DNA of 23,990 bases from CG2-30-46-19 sp034414555 (GCA_034414555.1 DAOUMA010000011.1:1-23990), one strand, 5' to 3'. Shown: positions 7,887 through 16,833, counted from the first letter of the stretch. Translations and numbers: made by a program. The notes: generated from the sequence alone by a model not told the origin.

Positions 7887-9288
7887 AGGAAAGGGAATAA
7901 ACCCTTATCCTCACTGTTATCATCCTAGCCACGCTATAAAGGAGGCAGTGGCGCTGTTTGAGCAAGGGGGAAAAACGGAGAGCATTTCCCTTGCCGGGCG
8001 CATTATGGCACGGCGCTCCATGGGGAAGATGGTCTTTGCCGATATTCGCGATGGCTCGGGGAAAATACAGCTTTGCTTCCGCTATGACCTCCTTGGCAAG
8101 GAGGAGTTTGAACTGCTGGATGAAATTGACATCGGCGACATCATTGGAGCTGAAGGGAGGCTTTTCAGGACAAAGGCGGGGGAAATCACCCTTGAGGTAT
8201 CCCACTTCACCATGTTGTGTAAATCCCTCCGCCCGCTGCCTGAGAAATGGCATGGACTGGCTGATGTGGAGAAGCGATACCGCAAGCGTTATCTCGACCT
8301 CATCTCCAACGAGGAAACGAGGAATATGTTCATATTGCGCAGCAAAATCATCACCGCGATAAGGAATTTCCTAGACAGTCATGGTTTTGTAGAGGTTGAA
8401 ACGCCGGTGCTGCAACCTGAGGCAGGAGGGGCAACAGCAATACCCTTCATCACACATTATAATGTCCTGGATAATGATTTTTACCTTCGTATCGCACTGG
8501 AGCTGCACCTTAAAAGGTTAATAGTGGGCGGATTCGATAAGGTCTACGAGGTAGGACGTGTCTTCCGCAATGAAGGCATCTCGGTAAAGCATAACCCCGA
8601 ATTCACCCTCCTTGAGTGCTACCAGGCATACAGCGATTACAACGATATGATGAGCCTGGTAGAGGAGATGGTCAGCGATGTTGCCCGGGAGGTTCTTGGC
8701 GATACTAAAATCAGCATTAATGGGAATACCATCAACCTTGCTCCACCATGGCAAAGAGTTTACCTGCGTGATGCCATTAAAAATTACTGTGAGATAGACT
8801 TTGAGGATTATCCCGATGCCACTTCGCTAGGGGCGAAGATGGAGGAGAAGGGAATGGAGGTTGACCCGAACAAGGGGAGGGGAAAGCTTATTGATGAGCT
8901 CATCTCTACCTTTGTTGAGCCAAACCTCGTCCAGCCAACCTTCCTTATTGACTACCCAGTAGAGATGTCACCACTGGCGAAAAGAAAGCGAGGGAACGAG
9001 CGCCTGGTGGAGCGGTTTGAGGGATTTATCAACGGGATGGAGATTGCCAACGCCTTCACTGAATTGAACGACCCGATAGACCAGAGGGAGAGGTTTAAGC
9101 AACGGATGAGAGAAAAGGTCGGAAATGAGGAGGTTGAGGTAGCTGATGAGGATTTTCTGGAGGCTCTGGAGTATGGGATGCCGCCAACCGGTGGGCTGGG
9201 GATAGGTATCGACCGCCTGGTGATGCTGCTCACCGGGCAAAGCTCAATAAGAGAGGTTATCCTGTTCCCCCAATTGAAGACAAAATAA
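7828..9288 (+). CDS. lysS: Lysine--tRNA ligase, class II
   Basis: Charges tRNA-Lys with lysine using ATP. The 486 residues follow the bacterial LysRS plan: an N-terminal anticodon-binding OB fold (ISLAGRIMARRSMGKMVFADIRDGSGKIQL), then the class II catalytic domain with motif 1 around FLDSHGFVEVETPVLQ, motif 2 RVFRNEGISVKHNPEFT and motif 3 GLGIGIDRLVMLL. The ATG at 7828 lies inside the preceding small gene and has GAGGG about 10 nt upstream. The residues before the first conserved block are short but typical. Only 1 bp separates its stop from the serS start. Full length with all motifs intact. Confidence 0.97.
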   Translation: MSSRLERITSQKLESLNRIRGKGINPYPHCYHPSHAIKEAVALFEQGGKTESISLAGRIMARRSMGKMVFADIRDGSGKIQLCFRYDLLGKEEFELLDEIDIGDIIGAEGRLFRTKAGEITLEVSHFTMLCKSLRPLPEKWHGLADVEKRYRKRYLDLISNEETRNMFILRSKIITAIRNFLDSHGFVEVETPVLQPEAGGATAIPFITHYNVLDNDFYLRIALELHLKRLIVGGFDKVYEVGRVFRNEGISVKHNPEFTLLECYQAYSDYNDMMSLVEEMVSDVAREVLGDTKISINGNTINLAPPWQRVYLRDAIKNYCEIDFEDYPDATSLGAKMEEKGMEVDPNKGRGKLIDELISTFVEPNLVQPTFLIDYPVEMSPLAKRKRGNERLVERFEGFINGMEIANAFTELNDPIDQRERFKQRMREKVGNEEVEVADEDFLEALEYGMPPTGGLGIGIDRLVMLLTGQSSIREVILFPQLKTK

Positions 9289-9289
9289 G

Positions 9290-10549
9290 ATGCTTGATAT
9301 CAAAGTTATTCGGGAGAGTCCTGAGCTTGTTCGCAAGGCTCTGGAGCACAGGGGAATCACCTTTGACCTCGATTCCGTGGTAGGACTGGATACACAGCAC
9401 CGCAATTTGCTGCAGCAACTGGAGGAACTGAGGGCAAAACACAACCAGATGAGCAAGCAAATAGGCAAGGGAGGCGGAGATAAGCAGGAGCTCATCGCCG
9501 GGATGCGGCAAATAGGTGACGAAATCTCCTCGCTACAGCAGGAGGTTAACCAGACTAAAAGCAAGCTAGATGCCCTGTTGTTGGAGCTGCCCAACATCCC
9601 CCACGCCAGTGTGCCTCTGGGGAAGGATGAGAGCGGCAACGTCACCGTGCGTAGCTGGGGAGAGCCAAAGAGCTTTTCATTTAAGCCATTGCCTCACTGG
9701 GAACTGGGGGAAAAGTTGGGAATACTGGACATTCCCACCGGGGTCAAGCTATCGGGGACACGGTTCTATATCCTTAAAGGGTTGGGAGCAAAGCTCCAGC
9801 GGGCGCTTATTTCCTTCATGCTTGATTTACACATAAACAAGCATGGGTATAAGGAGATATATCCTCCATTCATGGTCAAAAGGGAATGTATGGTAGGCTC
9901 GGGGAATCTGCCCAAATTCAGCGATAACCTGTACCACGATGAACAGGACGACTTCTGGTTCATACCCACCGCTGAGGTGCCATTGACCAATCTGCACCGC
10001 GATGAGATACTGGATGCCTCAACGCTGCCTTTATATTATGTCGCTTATTCCGCCTGCTTCCGCAGAGAGAAGATGTCGGCAGGCAAGGACACCAGGGGAA
10101 TCAAGAGAGGACATCAGTTTGATAAGGTGGAACTTTATAAGCTTACCGAGCCTGAGAAATCCGATGAGGAATTAGAGAAGCTGGTAAATGATGCCGAGGA
10201 AGTATGCCAGGAGCTAGAGATGCCCTATCGGGTGAGGCAGCTATGCACTGGCGACCTTGGCTTTGCCGCCTGCAAGACATATGATATCGATATATGGACT
10301 CCAGGGTGTGGCGAGTGGCTTGAGGTTAGCTCATGCAGCAATTGTTCCGATTTCCAGGCGAGGAGGGCAAATATTCGTTACCGACCCGAAGGTAGTGGCA
10401 AACCCCAGTTCGTTCATACCTTGAATGGCTCAGGGTTGGCCCTGCCCCGCCTTTTTATCGCCGTGATGGAGAACTACCAGCAGGCTGATGGCACTATCAA
10501 GGTGCCTGAGGCGCTGAAAGACTATATGATGGTGGACATGATTCAATAA
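9290..10549 (+). CDS. serS: Serine--tRNA ligase
   Basis: Charges tRNA-Ser (and tRNA-Sec where present). The 419 residues start with MLDIKVIRESPELVRKAL and a long charged antiparallel coiled coil (residues about 27-100) that contacts the tRNA long arm. The class II core has FRREKMSAGKDTRGIKRGHQF as motif 2 region, SSCSNCSDFQARRANIRY, and motif 3 around NGSGLALPRLFIAVMENYQ. The length is normal. It is coupled to lysS by a 1-bp gap and has no separate promoter. It faces a minus-strand flavoprotein gene, with a dispersed repeat in the 85 bp between them. Confidence 0.97.
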   Translation: MLDIKVIRESPELVRKALEHRGITFDLDSVVGLDTQHRNLLQQLEELRAKHNQMSKQIGKGGGDKQELIAGMRQIGDEISSLQQEVNQTKSKLDALLLELPNIPHASVPLGKDESGNVTVRSWGEPKSFSFKPLPHWELGEKLGILDIPTGVKLSGTRFYILKGLGAKLQRALISFMLDLHINKHGYKEIYPPFMVKRECMVGSGNLPKFSDNLYHDEQDDFWFIPTAEVPLTNLHRDEILDASTLPLYYVAYSACFRREKMSAGKDTRGIKRGHQFDKVELYKLTEPEKSDEELEKLVNDAEEVCQELEMPYRVRQLCTGDLGFAACKTYDIDIWTPGCGEWLEVSSCSNCSDFQARRANIRYRPEGSGKPQFVHTLNGSGLALPRLFIAVMENYQQADGTIKVPEALKDYMMVDMIQ

Positions 10550-10550
10550 G

Positions 10551-10609
10551 GATTGCCACGCCCAGCCTTTCTGTGTCATTGCGAGGAGCGCCAGCGACGA
10601 AGCAATCTA
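10551..10609. repeat. REP-like dispersed repeat between convergent genes
   Basis: Starts GATTGCCACGCC right after the serS stop. The second half begins TCATTGCGAGGAGCGCC (10576) and ends GAAGCAATCT, with short complementary ends (ATTGC/GCAAT). It belongs to the same TCATTGCGAG...GCAATC family as the copies at 17400-17427 and 21744-21870. Lying between two convergent genes, it may act as a bidirectional transcription stop or mRNA end; that is inference. Confidence 0.6.
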
Positions 10610-10634
10610 GACCGAGTAGAAAGCACAATAACGG

Positions 10635-12563
10635 CTAAATCTCCCTGCCGAGACGAAATCCTTCCTCAATAGCCTCCCTTATCCTGCGCGGCTCAATACA
10701 GTCCCCGATAGAATATAATGTCGGGACCTTCCCCTTCAATCTCTCACCAAGTCCTTTGTTCGGTGTAAAACCTACCGCGAGCACCACGGTATCCCCCGGG
10801 AAGAACTCGGAGGCACCATCCCTCTTAGCCCTTACACCTTTATCAGTTATCTTCTCCACGGTGGCATTGGTTTCCATCCTGATGCCAGCCTCCCTCAGCC
10901 TCTTGAGCACGACGTGCCGATAGGTCGCTCCATAATCGCTCCCGACTTTAGGAAGCATCTCCACAATGGTCACCCTCTTGCCACGCTTAGCCAGAAACTC
11001 GGCAGTTTCGCAACCAACCATGCCGCCACCGATAACGACTGCTGCTTTACCTACCGCCTTGCGACGAGTGAGCACATCAACGGCAGTAACCACATTGTCT
11101 TGCTCCACTCCAGGTATATTGGGGATGAGCGGTGCAGCCCCGGTAGCCAGAATCACCACATCGGGCTTCTCCGTTTCCACCATCTTCGGGGTAACTTCGG
11201 CATTAAGCCTGACTTCCACCCCGGCCTTTTTCACCTGGGTAGCCATGCTTTTGATTAAGCAATTAAGCTCATCCTTATAAGGAGGCAAGCAAGCCACACG
11301 GAGCTGACCACCAAGTTCCCCACTCTTTTCATAAAGGGTAACCTGATGACCTCTCAAGGCTGCTATTATGGCTGCCTCCATGCCGCCAGGACCACCCCCA
11401 ACGATGAACACCCTCTTGCCCTTCTTTGCCGGCGCAATGGCATATTCCGCCTCTTTCCCCATGCGGGGATTCAGGGAACAAAATGCCGGTAATGATGCTC
11501 CAGTTTTATATCCCGTAAGAAGATTATCAAGACAATTGCTGCAAGCGATACAAAGGCGAATCTCATCACTGCGGCCTTCCTTTGTCTTGTTGGGAAATTC
11601 AGGGTCGGCAAGCAATGCCCGTCCCAGACCAATAAGGTCAGCTTTACCCTGAACCAAAATCTCCTCCGCCAGCTCAGGGTTATTAATGCGGTAAGCAGCT
11701 ACCACGGGAACATTGACCACCTTTTTAATCTCCTCAGCAAGATAAACAAAGGCACCGCGGGGCACAGACATCACCACCAGAGGCTCAGGACACTCATGCC
11801 ACCCAGCCTCCACATCTATAGCCTGAACACCTGCTGCCTCAAGAATAGTGGCTACCTTCTTGGAATCGTCGATGGTATGTCCCCCTGCCATAAATTCTTC
11901 GGCGGAAACACGGCAGATGATAGGGTAATCCTCGCCAGCTCTTTCATGTATTCGGGCAATGATTTCCAGAGGAAATCGCATTCTGTTCTCCAGATTGCCG
12001 CCATATTCATCACTCCTTTTATTGGTGCAGGGGGATATAAAACGATTTAATAAGTATCCTATTCCCAGATGCAGCTCAACAGCATCGAACCCAGCTTCTC
12101 GCGCCCTGCTACCTGCTTCACCATACTCGGCGACAAGCCGGTGAATCTCCTTCACAGTGAGAGCCCTGGGGGTAGTGCCAATCATCTTATTGAACACCGG
12201 TGAAGGGGCGATAAACTCAAAAGAGCCATTTTCTTTGTTCACCCAGAAATACTGTCCCAGAAGTTGCGGAGCTATCTTCGCTCCATAAATATGAACTGCA
12301 TCAGTCAGCTTGCGGGCGCCAGGGACGAATCGGTCATCATAGAGTCCGGGAATGACGGGACTCGCCATATCAAAGGGAATAAACGGGATGATGATGAGCC
12401 CCACGCCTCCTCTAGCCCGCTCAACATAAAAGTCAACCAGGCGGGAAGCCACTGTGCCATCGGGCTCAGGATAACCCGTTCCTATGGCAAGCATCACCAT
12501 CCTGTTTTTGAGCTCTACATTGCCTACCTTGATGGGGGCAAATAAATGGGTAAGCTGGGTCAT
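10635..12563 (-). CDS. Old yellow enzyme / 2,4-dienoyl-CoA reductase-like FMN-[4Fe-4S]-FAD oxidoreductase
   Basis: A 642-residue NAD(P)H-dependent reductase. Residues 1 to about 330 are an FMN-binding TIM barrel (FAPIKVGNVELKNRMVM; GYLLNRFISPCTNKRSDEYGG). A cluster segment has C338, C341, C344 and C362. A first Rossmann FAD motif FIVGGGPGGMEAA lies near residue 388 and a second NAD(P) motif VVIGGGMVGCETAEFLAKRG near 508. This is the domain order of FadH, trimethylamine dehydrogenase and bile-acid enoate reductases, which reduce activated C=C bonds. Differences from FadH: the usual catalytic block HGAHGYL reads HLGIGYL, and cysteine spacing is x2-x2-x17 rather than x2-x3-x11, so the substrate may differ. 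Strong AGGAGGTG Shine-Dalgarno upstream of 12563. It stands alone on the minus strand. Confidence 0.88.
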   Translation of the reverse strand: MTQLTHLFAPIKVGNVELKNRMVMLAIGTGYPEPDGTVASRLVDFYVERARGGVGLIIIPFIPFDMASPVIPGLYDDRFVPGARKLTDAVHIYGAKIAPQLLGQYFWVNKENGSFEFIAPSPVFNKMIGTTPRALTVKEIHRLVAEYGEAGSRAREAGFDAVELHLGIGYLLNRFISPCTNKRSDEYGGNLENRMRFPLEIIARIHERAGEDYPIICRVSAEEFMAGGHTIDDSKKVATILEAAGVQAIDVEAGWHECPEPLVVMSVPRGAFVYLAEEIKKVVNVPVVAAYRINNPELAEEILVQGKADLIGLGRALLADPEFPNKTKEGRSDEIRLCIACSNCLDNLLTGYKTGASLPAFCSLNPRMGKEAEYAIAPAKKGKRVFIVGGGPGGMEAAIIAALRGHQVTLYEKSGELGGQLRVACLPPYKDELNCLIKSMATQVKKAGVEVRLNAEVTPKMVETEKPDVVILATGAAPLIPNIPGVEQDNVVTAVDVLTRRKAVGKAAVVIGGGMVGCETAEFLAKRGKRVTIVEMLPKVGSDYGATYRHVVLKRLREAGIRMETNATVEKITDKGVRAKRDGASEFFPGDTVVLAVGFTPNKGLGERLKGKVPTLYSIGDCIEPRRIREAIEEGFRLGREI

Positions 12564-12621
12564 CGCACCTCCTTATACGAAACAAGGCTAACACAAAAGA
12601 CATATTATATCTTATATCAGA

Positions 12622-12772
12622 GAGATTGTTCATTAACCTCATCCCCTTAATCCCCCTCTCCTTTGCAAGGAGAGGGGGAAGAGATTTATAGAGAGGGGTT
12701 TCACTCCTCTCTTACTTACACTCCCCTTCCCTTGCTAAGGGAAGGGGCAGGGATAGGTTGCTAAACAATCTC
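12622..12772. repeat. Hairpin-rich 150-bp element with terminal inverted repeats, copy 1
   Basis: The outer ends are GAGATTGTTCATTAACCT (12622-12639) and AGGTTGCTAAACAATCTC (12755-12772), complementary at about 14 of 18 positions. Inside are three hairpins: 12652-12663 with 12667-12678 (12-bp stem, TGC loop), 12690-12699 with 12703-12712 (10 bp with one G-T pair, TTC loop), and 12723-12733 with 12737-12747 (11 bp, GCT loop). The linker AAGAGATTTAT between hairpins 1 and 2 is the same in copy 2 (16669-16818). No T-run follows any hairpin, so it is not a simple terminator. It fills the gap between the divergent flavoprotein gene and pcrA, ending 12 bp before the pcrA -10 box. Confidence 0.85.
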
Positions 12773-12784
12773 GCCCCGTTGAGG

Positions 12785-12790
12785 TATAAT
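12785..12790 (+). promoter_or_regulatory. Perfect -10 box of the pcrA gene
   Basis: TATAAT lies 14 nt before the pcrA ATG, so the leader would be about 8 nt with no Shine-Dalgarno. A TTGCTA that could serve as -35 lies inside the right inverted repeat of the neighbouring element but at 21-bp spacing, which is too long to trust. Confidence 0.5.
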
Positions 12791-12804
12791 GTTTATCCAC
12801 CCAC

Positions 12805-14943
12805 ATGGACATTCTAGCTATGCTCAATCCTGCCCAGAGGGAAGCAGCGGAAACCCCTGAAGGACCGATGCTCATTTTAGCCGGTCCGGGCAGCGGCAAA
12901 ACCAGGGTAATCACGCATCGAGTGGCTTACCTGGTCAAAGTTTGTGGAGTAAAACCTCACAACATCATGGCGGTCACATTCACCAACAAAGCCGCTCGTG
13001 AAATGGAAGAGAGATTGGGGCAACTGCTAGGACAAACAAGCGAGGCATTGACCCTGGGAACATTTCACGCCATCTGTGCCCGAACTTTGCGGCGAGAAGC
13101 CGGGGCTATCGGGCTTAATCCCAGATTCGCCATCTACGATGCCGAGGACCAATTAAATGCCATAAAGCAGAGCCTTCAGGAGATAAATCTCGACCCCAAA
13201 CAGTATTCGCCTCATGCAATACAATCGATGATTAGCTCCGCCAAGAGCCGACTTCTCAACCCGCAACAATACTCAGAGCGAGTAAACAGCTACTTTGAAG
13301 AAATAGTTCAAAGGGTCTATGAGCAGTATCAAGGCTTATTGAACAAAAGCGAGGCGCTGGATTTCGATGACCTGCTGATGAGGACGGTGCAGCTATTTGA
13401 AAACCATCCCGCCGTCTTGAGCAGATACCAATCCCGCTATGTTCACATCCTGGTGGATGAATTCCAGGATACCAATCTGGCACAGTACACCCTGATAAAG
13501 CAGCTGGCCGGGAAATATAAAAACATCTGCGTGGTTGGTGACCCAGACCAGTCCATTTACTCCTGGAGATTTGCTGACCTGCGCAATATTCTGTCTTTTG
13601 AAAAAGATTACCCTGACGCCAAAGTGGTTATTCTGGAGCAAAACTACCGCTCCACCAAGAATATCCTCCAGGCAGCTTCAGACATCATCTCACAAAATGT
13701 AAACCGCAAACCTAAAGAATTATGGACGGAAAACGAAGTGGGCAGCCTGATAAACATCGTGGAAAGCTATACCGAGGACGAGGAATCCCAGTTTGTGGTC
13801 AGCGAGATAGAACGGCTGGTTACCCAGGAAGAGCTATCGCTCAAGGACTTTGCCGTGATGTATCGAGTTAATGCCCAGTCAAGAGCGCTGGAGGAAAGCT
13901 TTGTTCGCTATGGGATGCCCTACAGACTCATCGGTGGCACACGCTTCTATCAACGGCAGGAAATCAGGGATGCCCTGGCTTACCTCAGATTAATTCGCAA
14001 TTCCCATGACAATTTAAGCCTGCTCCGCATCATAAATGTTCCCGGACGCGGCATCGGGCAAGGCACAGTTGCTCACCTCCAGGCCAGGACAAGAAGCGAC
14101 GACATCCCACTTTACCATGCCTTAAAACGCATGGTAAGCGAGAAAGCTTTCCCACCACGTATCCTGCCCGCAGTTACCAGATTCTCCGCCGTTATCGATG
14201 ACCTTATTGACAAAAGTCACAAGTTATATCCCGGTGAACTACTGGATGAGATACTGGAGAGCACAGAATACCGGGAACACATCCTGAATAAGGAACATGG
14301 GGAGGAACGGTGGGAGAATATCATGGAGTTGAGGAACGTTGCCTCAGAGTATTACGGACCTTCCCCTGAGGATGCTCTGGATGCCTTCCTGGAGAAAGTG
14401 AGCCTGGTGTCAGACACAGATGAGCTGGATGGAACTATTGATGCCGTGACGCTGATTACGCTGCACCAGGCAAAGGGGCTGGAATTCCCGGTAGTCTTCA
14501 TCGCTGGAATGGAAGAAGGTGTTTTACCGCACCGAAAATCCTTTGATGACCCTGAGGAGATGGAGGAAGAGCGTCGTTTGTGCTATGTTGGGATAACCAG
14601 AGCCAAGAAGCACGTCTATCTTCTTCGCAGCTATCGTCGCAGCCTGTTTGGCAGGGGTATAACAAACCCACCTTCACGCTTCCTGGAGGATATCCCACCG
14701 CAACTGGTAACCACCAGGGGATTGGGGGAGGGGGAAACTGCGCCACAGAAGGTCAATGCGGAGAAACCAGCGGAGTTAACCATCGGGGATTATGTTTATC
14801 ATGATAGGTTTGGCAGCGGGATTGTGGTCGATTGCCTGCCGATTAGAGGTGACCACGAAATAACCGTATCCTTTGAACGAGTGGGAATTAAAAAGCTTTT
14901 GCTCAGCCTCGCTCCGTTAGGGAAAATCGAGCCAAACTATTGA
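12805..14943 (+). CDS. pcrA: UvrD/PcrA-type DNA helicase
   Basis: Superfamily 1A 3'-5' helicase acting in nucleotide excision repair, mismatch repair and removal of replication or recombination blocks. The 712 residues contain all motifs in order: GPGSGKT (27-33), TFTNKAAREMEER, LVDEFQDTN (about 216-224), VVGDPDQSIYSWR, LEQNYRST, TLHQAKGLEFPVVF and RLCYVGITRAKK. A C-terminal module (IGDYVYHDRFGSGIVVD..., about residues 655-712) is the Tudor-like domain that in PcrA/UvrD contacts RNA polymerase. The ATG at 12805 is immediately followed by the family N-terminus (LNPAQREAAE). It lies directly upstream of mutL; UvrD-type helicases and MutL cooperate in mismatch repair, so the pairing makes biological sense. 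Confidence 0.95.
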   Translation: MDILAMLNPAQREAAETPEGPMLILAGPGSGKTRVITHRVAYLVKVCGVKPHNIMAVTFTNKAAREMEERLGQLLGQTSEALTLGTFHAICARTLRREAGAIGLNPRFAIYDAEDQLNAIKQSLQEINLDPKQYSPHAIQSMISSAKSRLLNPQQYSERVNSYFEEIVQRVYEQYQGLLNKSEALDFDDLLMRTVQLFENHPAVLSRYQSRYVHILVDEFQDTNLAQYTLIKQLAGKYKNICVVGDPDQSIYSWRFADLRNILSFEKDYPDAKVVILEQNYRSTKNILQAASDIISQNVNRKPKELWTENEVGSLINIVESYTEDEESQFVVSEIERLVTQEELSLKDFAVMYRVNAQSRALEESFVRYGMPYRLIGGTRFYQRQEIRDALAYLRLIRNSHDNLSLLRIINVPGRGIGQGTVAHLQARTRSDDIPLYHALKRMVSEKAFPPRILPAVTRFSAVIDDLIDKSHKLYPGELLDEILESTEYREHILNKEHGEERWENIMELRNVASEYYGPSPEDALDAFLEKVSLVSDTDELDGTIDAVTLITLHQAKGLEFPVVFIAGMEEGVLPHRKSFDDPEEMEEERRLCYVGITRAKKHVYLLRSYRRSLFGRGITNPPSRFLEDIPPQLVTTRGLGEGETAPQKVNAEKPAELTIGDYVYHDRFGSGIVVDCLPIRGDHEITVSFERVGIKKLLLSLAPLGKIEPNY

Positions 14944-14968
14944 CTTAATACACGAAACCGTGTAAGAT
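14940..14968 (+). promoter_or_regulatory. mutL promoter with a palindrome in the spacer
   Basis: TTGACT (14940-14945, overlapping the pcrA stop codon) and TAAGAT (14963-14968) are separated by exactly 17 bp. The -10 ends 7 nt before the mutL ATG at 14976, so the transcript should be leaderless; there is no Shine-Dalgarno. The spacer holds the inverted repeat TACACG-AAAC-CGTGTA (14949-14964), a good candidate for a repressor operator because protein bound there would block RNA polymerase. Confidence 0.6.
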
Positions 14969-14975
14969 TTAGACA

Positions 14976-16646
14976 ATGCCGATTAAAGTTCTGACTCCAG
15001 AGGTAGTCTCCAAGATAGCTGCTGGAGAGGTGATTGAGAGGCCGGCTTCGGTGGTCAAGGAGCTTATTGAGAATTCCCTCGATGCTGGAGCCAGTCAGAT
15101 TGCCGTAGAAGCTCAAGGCGGTGGAATAGAGCTAATTAAAGTGAGCGATAATGGGGCGGGTATCTTGGCGTCGGAAGTAGAGCTTGCCTTTCACAGGTAT
15201 GCCACGAGCAAGATCAGCAATTTAGACGATTTAGAGAAAATCTCCAGTCTGGGCTTTCGTGGTGAAGCATTACCCAGCATAGCTGCTGTAGCTGAAGTGG
15301 AAATCCTCACCAGAGCACCTTCAGAGGCAATCGGTAGCTACATATGTTTGAAAAAGGGAGAGATAGTTAGCCGGGAAAGTCGCCCCAGACAACAGGGGAC
15401 AACTGTGGTGACACGCCGCTTGTTTCGTTATCTGCCGGCACGCCTCAAGTTCCTCAAATCAGCAGCTACGGAAAACAGCCATATTGCCTATCTGGTAAAT
15501 CAATATGCCCTCGCCTTCCCTGAAGTCAGGTTCAGCTTGATTACCGACAAACGCAATAACTTATCCACCCAGGGCGATGGAAGTTTACGGAACGTCGTCA
15601 GCCAAATATATGGATTAGAGGTTGCTCAAAGGATGCTGGGGGTGGAGGAAGAGAGTGCCTTTGCCAGAGTTGACGGGCTGGTCAGCCCACCATCACTAAA
15701 TCGAACCAATCGCAGCTATCTCACCTTCTTCGTAAACCGCCGCTGGATACACAGTCCGTTATTAACCAGGGCGGCTGAAGAAGCCTACCATGGCTTACTG
15801 ATGGAAGGCAGGCATCCCATAGTAATACTCAATCTATCACTGCCAGGCAGTGAGCTCGACGTCAATGTTCACCCCACCAAAGCCCAGGTTAAGTTCCACA
15901 ATGAACAAGTTATGTTCGCTACCGTAAAGAAAGCAATAAGGGAAGCATTAAGCAAAGCATCTATGGCAAAACCGATAGCTATGCCGACGATGGTCAGGGC
16001 ATATCAGCAACGAAGCTTCACCATGGTGAGCGATAAAGAACCGACATTTACTGCTCCCTTACCCACTCTGAGCCTGCCCATCTTGCGCGTCATCGGACAA
16101 CTAAGCAACACATATATCATTGCTGAAGGTCCTGAAGGACTTTACCTTATCGACCAGCATGCCGCACATGAGCGGATACTTTATGAAAGAGTATTAGCCC
16201 AATGGTCGAGACAGGAGGTCGAGGTTCAAGGATTACTCGAGCCAGTAACCATAGAGCTTAATCCCCGGGAGGAGGAAATACTCAGGGCCAATAAAGATAC
16301 GCTGGCTCAATTTGGCTTTGACATCGAGCCATTCGGTGATAAGAGCTATCTAATACGAACCATACCGACATTAGCCACCAGAGCAAACCTTAACGAGGTA
16401 ATGAGCGCGGTACTCAGTGACCTTGGTAGCAAAGATGAGGTAACTTCATGGGAGCAGAAAATAGCTCAATCGCTTGCCTGCCATAGCGCCATCAGGGCGG
16501 GACAACAGCTAAGTAATGAGGAAATGCTTGCCCTTATACGGCAGCTAGAACAAGCAAATCAACCGCGCACCTGCCCTCATGGCAGACCAACCATGATTCA
16601 GCTAACATCATATCAACTGGAAAAGGAATTTGGCAGGGCAGGCTAG
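14976..16646 (+). CDS. mutL: DNA mismatch repair protein MutL with endonuclease motifs
   Basis: Links mismatch recognition by MutS to strand incision and removal. The N-terminal GHKL ATPase has KIAAGEVIERPASVVKELIE, SLDAGA, SDNGAGI, ATSKI and GFRGEALPSIAAVA. The S5-like domain ends near DVNVHPTKAQVKF. After a short linker the C-terminal dimerisation domain carries the metal-binding endonuclease motif DQHAAHERILYE (from D393), ACHSAIRAG and CPHGRP (from C533), so this is a self-nicking MutL as in bacteria without MutH. At 556 residues it is at the short end, mostly through a short linker. No mutS is seen in the window. It has its own promoter despite following pcrA by 32 bp. Confidence 0.95.
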   Translation: MPIKVLTPEVVSKIAAGEVIERPASVVKELIENSLDAGASQIAVEAQGGGIELIKVSDNGAGILASEVELAFHRYATSKISNLDDLEKISSLGFRGEALPSIAAVAEVEILTRAPSEAIGSYICLKKGEIVSRESRPRQQGTTVVTRRLFRYLPARLKFLKSAATENSHIAYLVNQYALAFPEVRFSLITDKRNNLSTQGDGSLRNVVSQIYGLEVAQRMLGVEEESAFARVDGLVSPPSLNRTNRSYLTFFVNRRWIHSPLLTRAAEEAYHGLLMEGRHPIVILNLSLPGSELDVNVHPTKAQVKFHNEQVMFATVKKAIREALSKASMAKPIAMPTMVRAYQQRSFTMVSDKEPTFTAPLPTLSLPILRVIGQLSNTYIIAEGPEGLYLIDQHAAHERILYERVLAQWSRQEVEVQGLLEPVTIELNPREEEILRANKDTLAQFGFDIEPFGDKSYLIRTIPTLATRANLNEVMSAVLSDLGSKDEVTSWEQKIAQSLACHSAIRAGQQLSNEEMLALIRQLEQANQPRTCPHGRPTMIQLTSYQLEKEFGRAG

Positions 16647-16668
16647 CGTCATAAAAGGTGCCAAAAGA

Positions 16669-16818
16669 GAGTATTTACTAACCTCACCCCCTTTATCCCC
16701 CTCTCCTTCAAAGGAGAGGGGGAAGAGATTTATAGAGAGGGGTGAAACCCCTCTCTTGCCTACACTCCCCTTCCCTTAGAAGGGAAGGGGGGGCAGGGAG
16801 ATAGGTTAGTAAACACTC
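16669..16818. repeat. Hairpin-rich 150-bp element with terminal inverted repeats, copy 2
   Basis: Ends are GAGTATTTACTAACCT (16669-16684) and AGGTTAGTAAACACTC (16803-16818), complementary at 15 of 16. Hairpins: 16697-16708 with 16711-16722; 16734-16743 with 16747-16756 (perfect 10 bp, GAA loop); 16767-16777 with 16780-16790. The layout is the same as copy 1 at 12622-12772, but the terminal repeats differ between copies while staying complementary within each copy. It lies just after mutL and 15 bp before the -35 box of the next gene. No coding capacity inside. Confidence 0.85.
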
Positions 16819-16833
16819 GCCGTCAAAATCCTG

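Noticed and set aside
12652..12747. Rho-independent terminators from the strong GC-rich hairpins
   Set aside because: No T-run follows any of the stems on either strand, and the same three-hairpin set recurs as a unit with terminal inverted repeats at 16669-16818.
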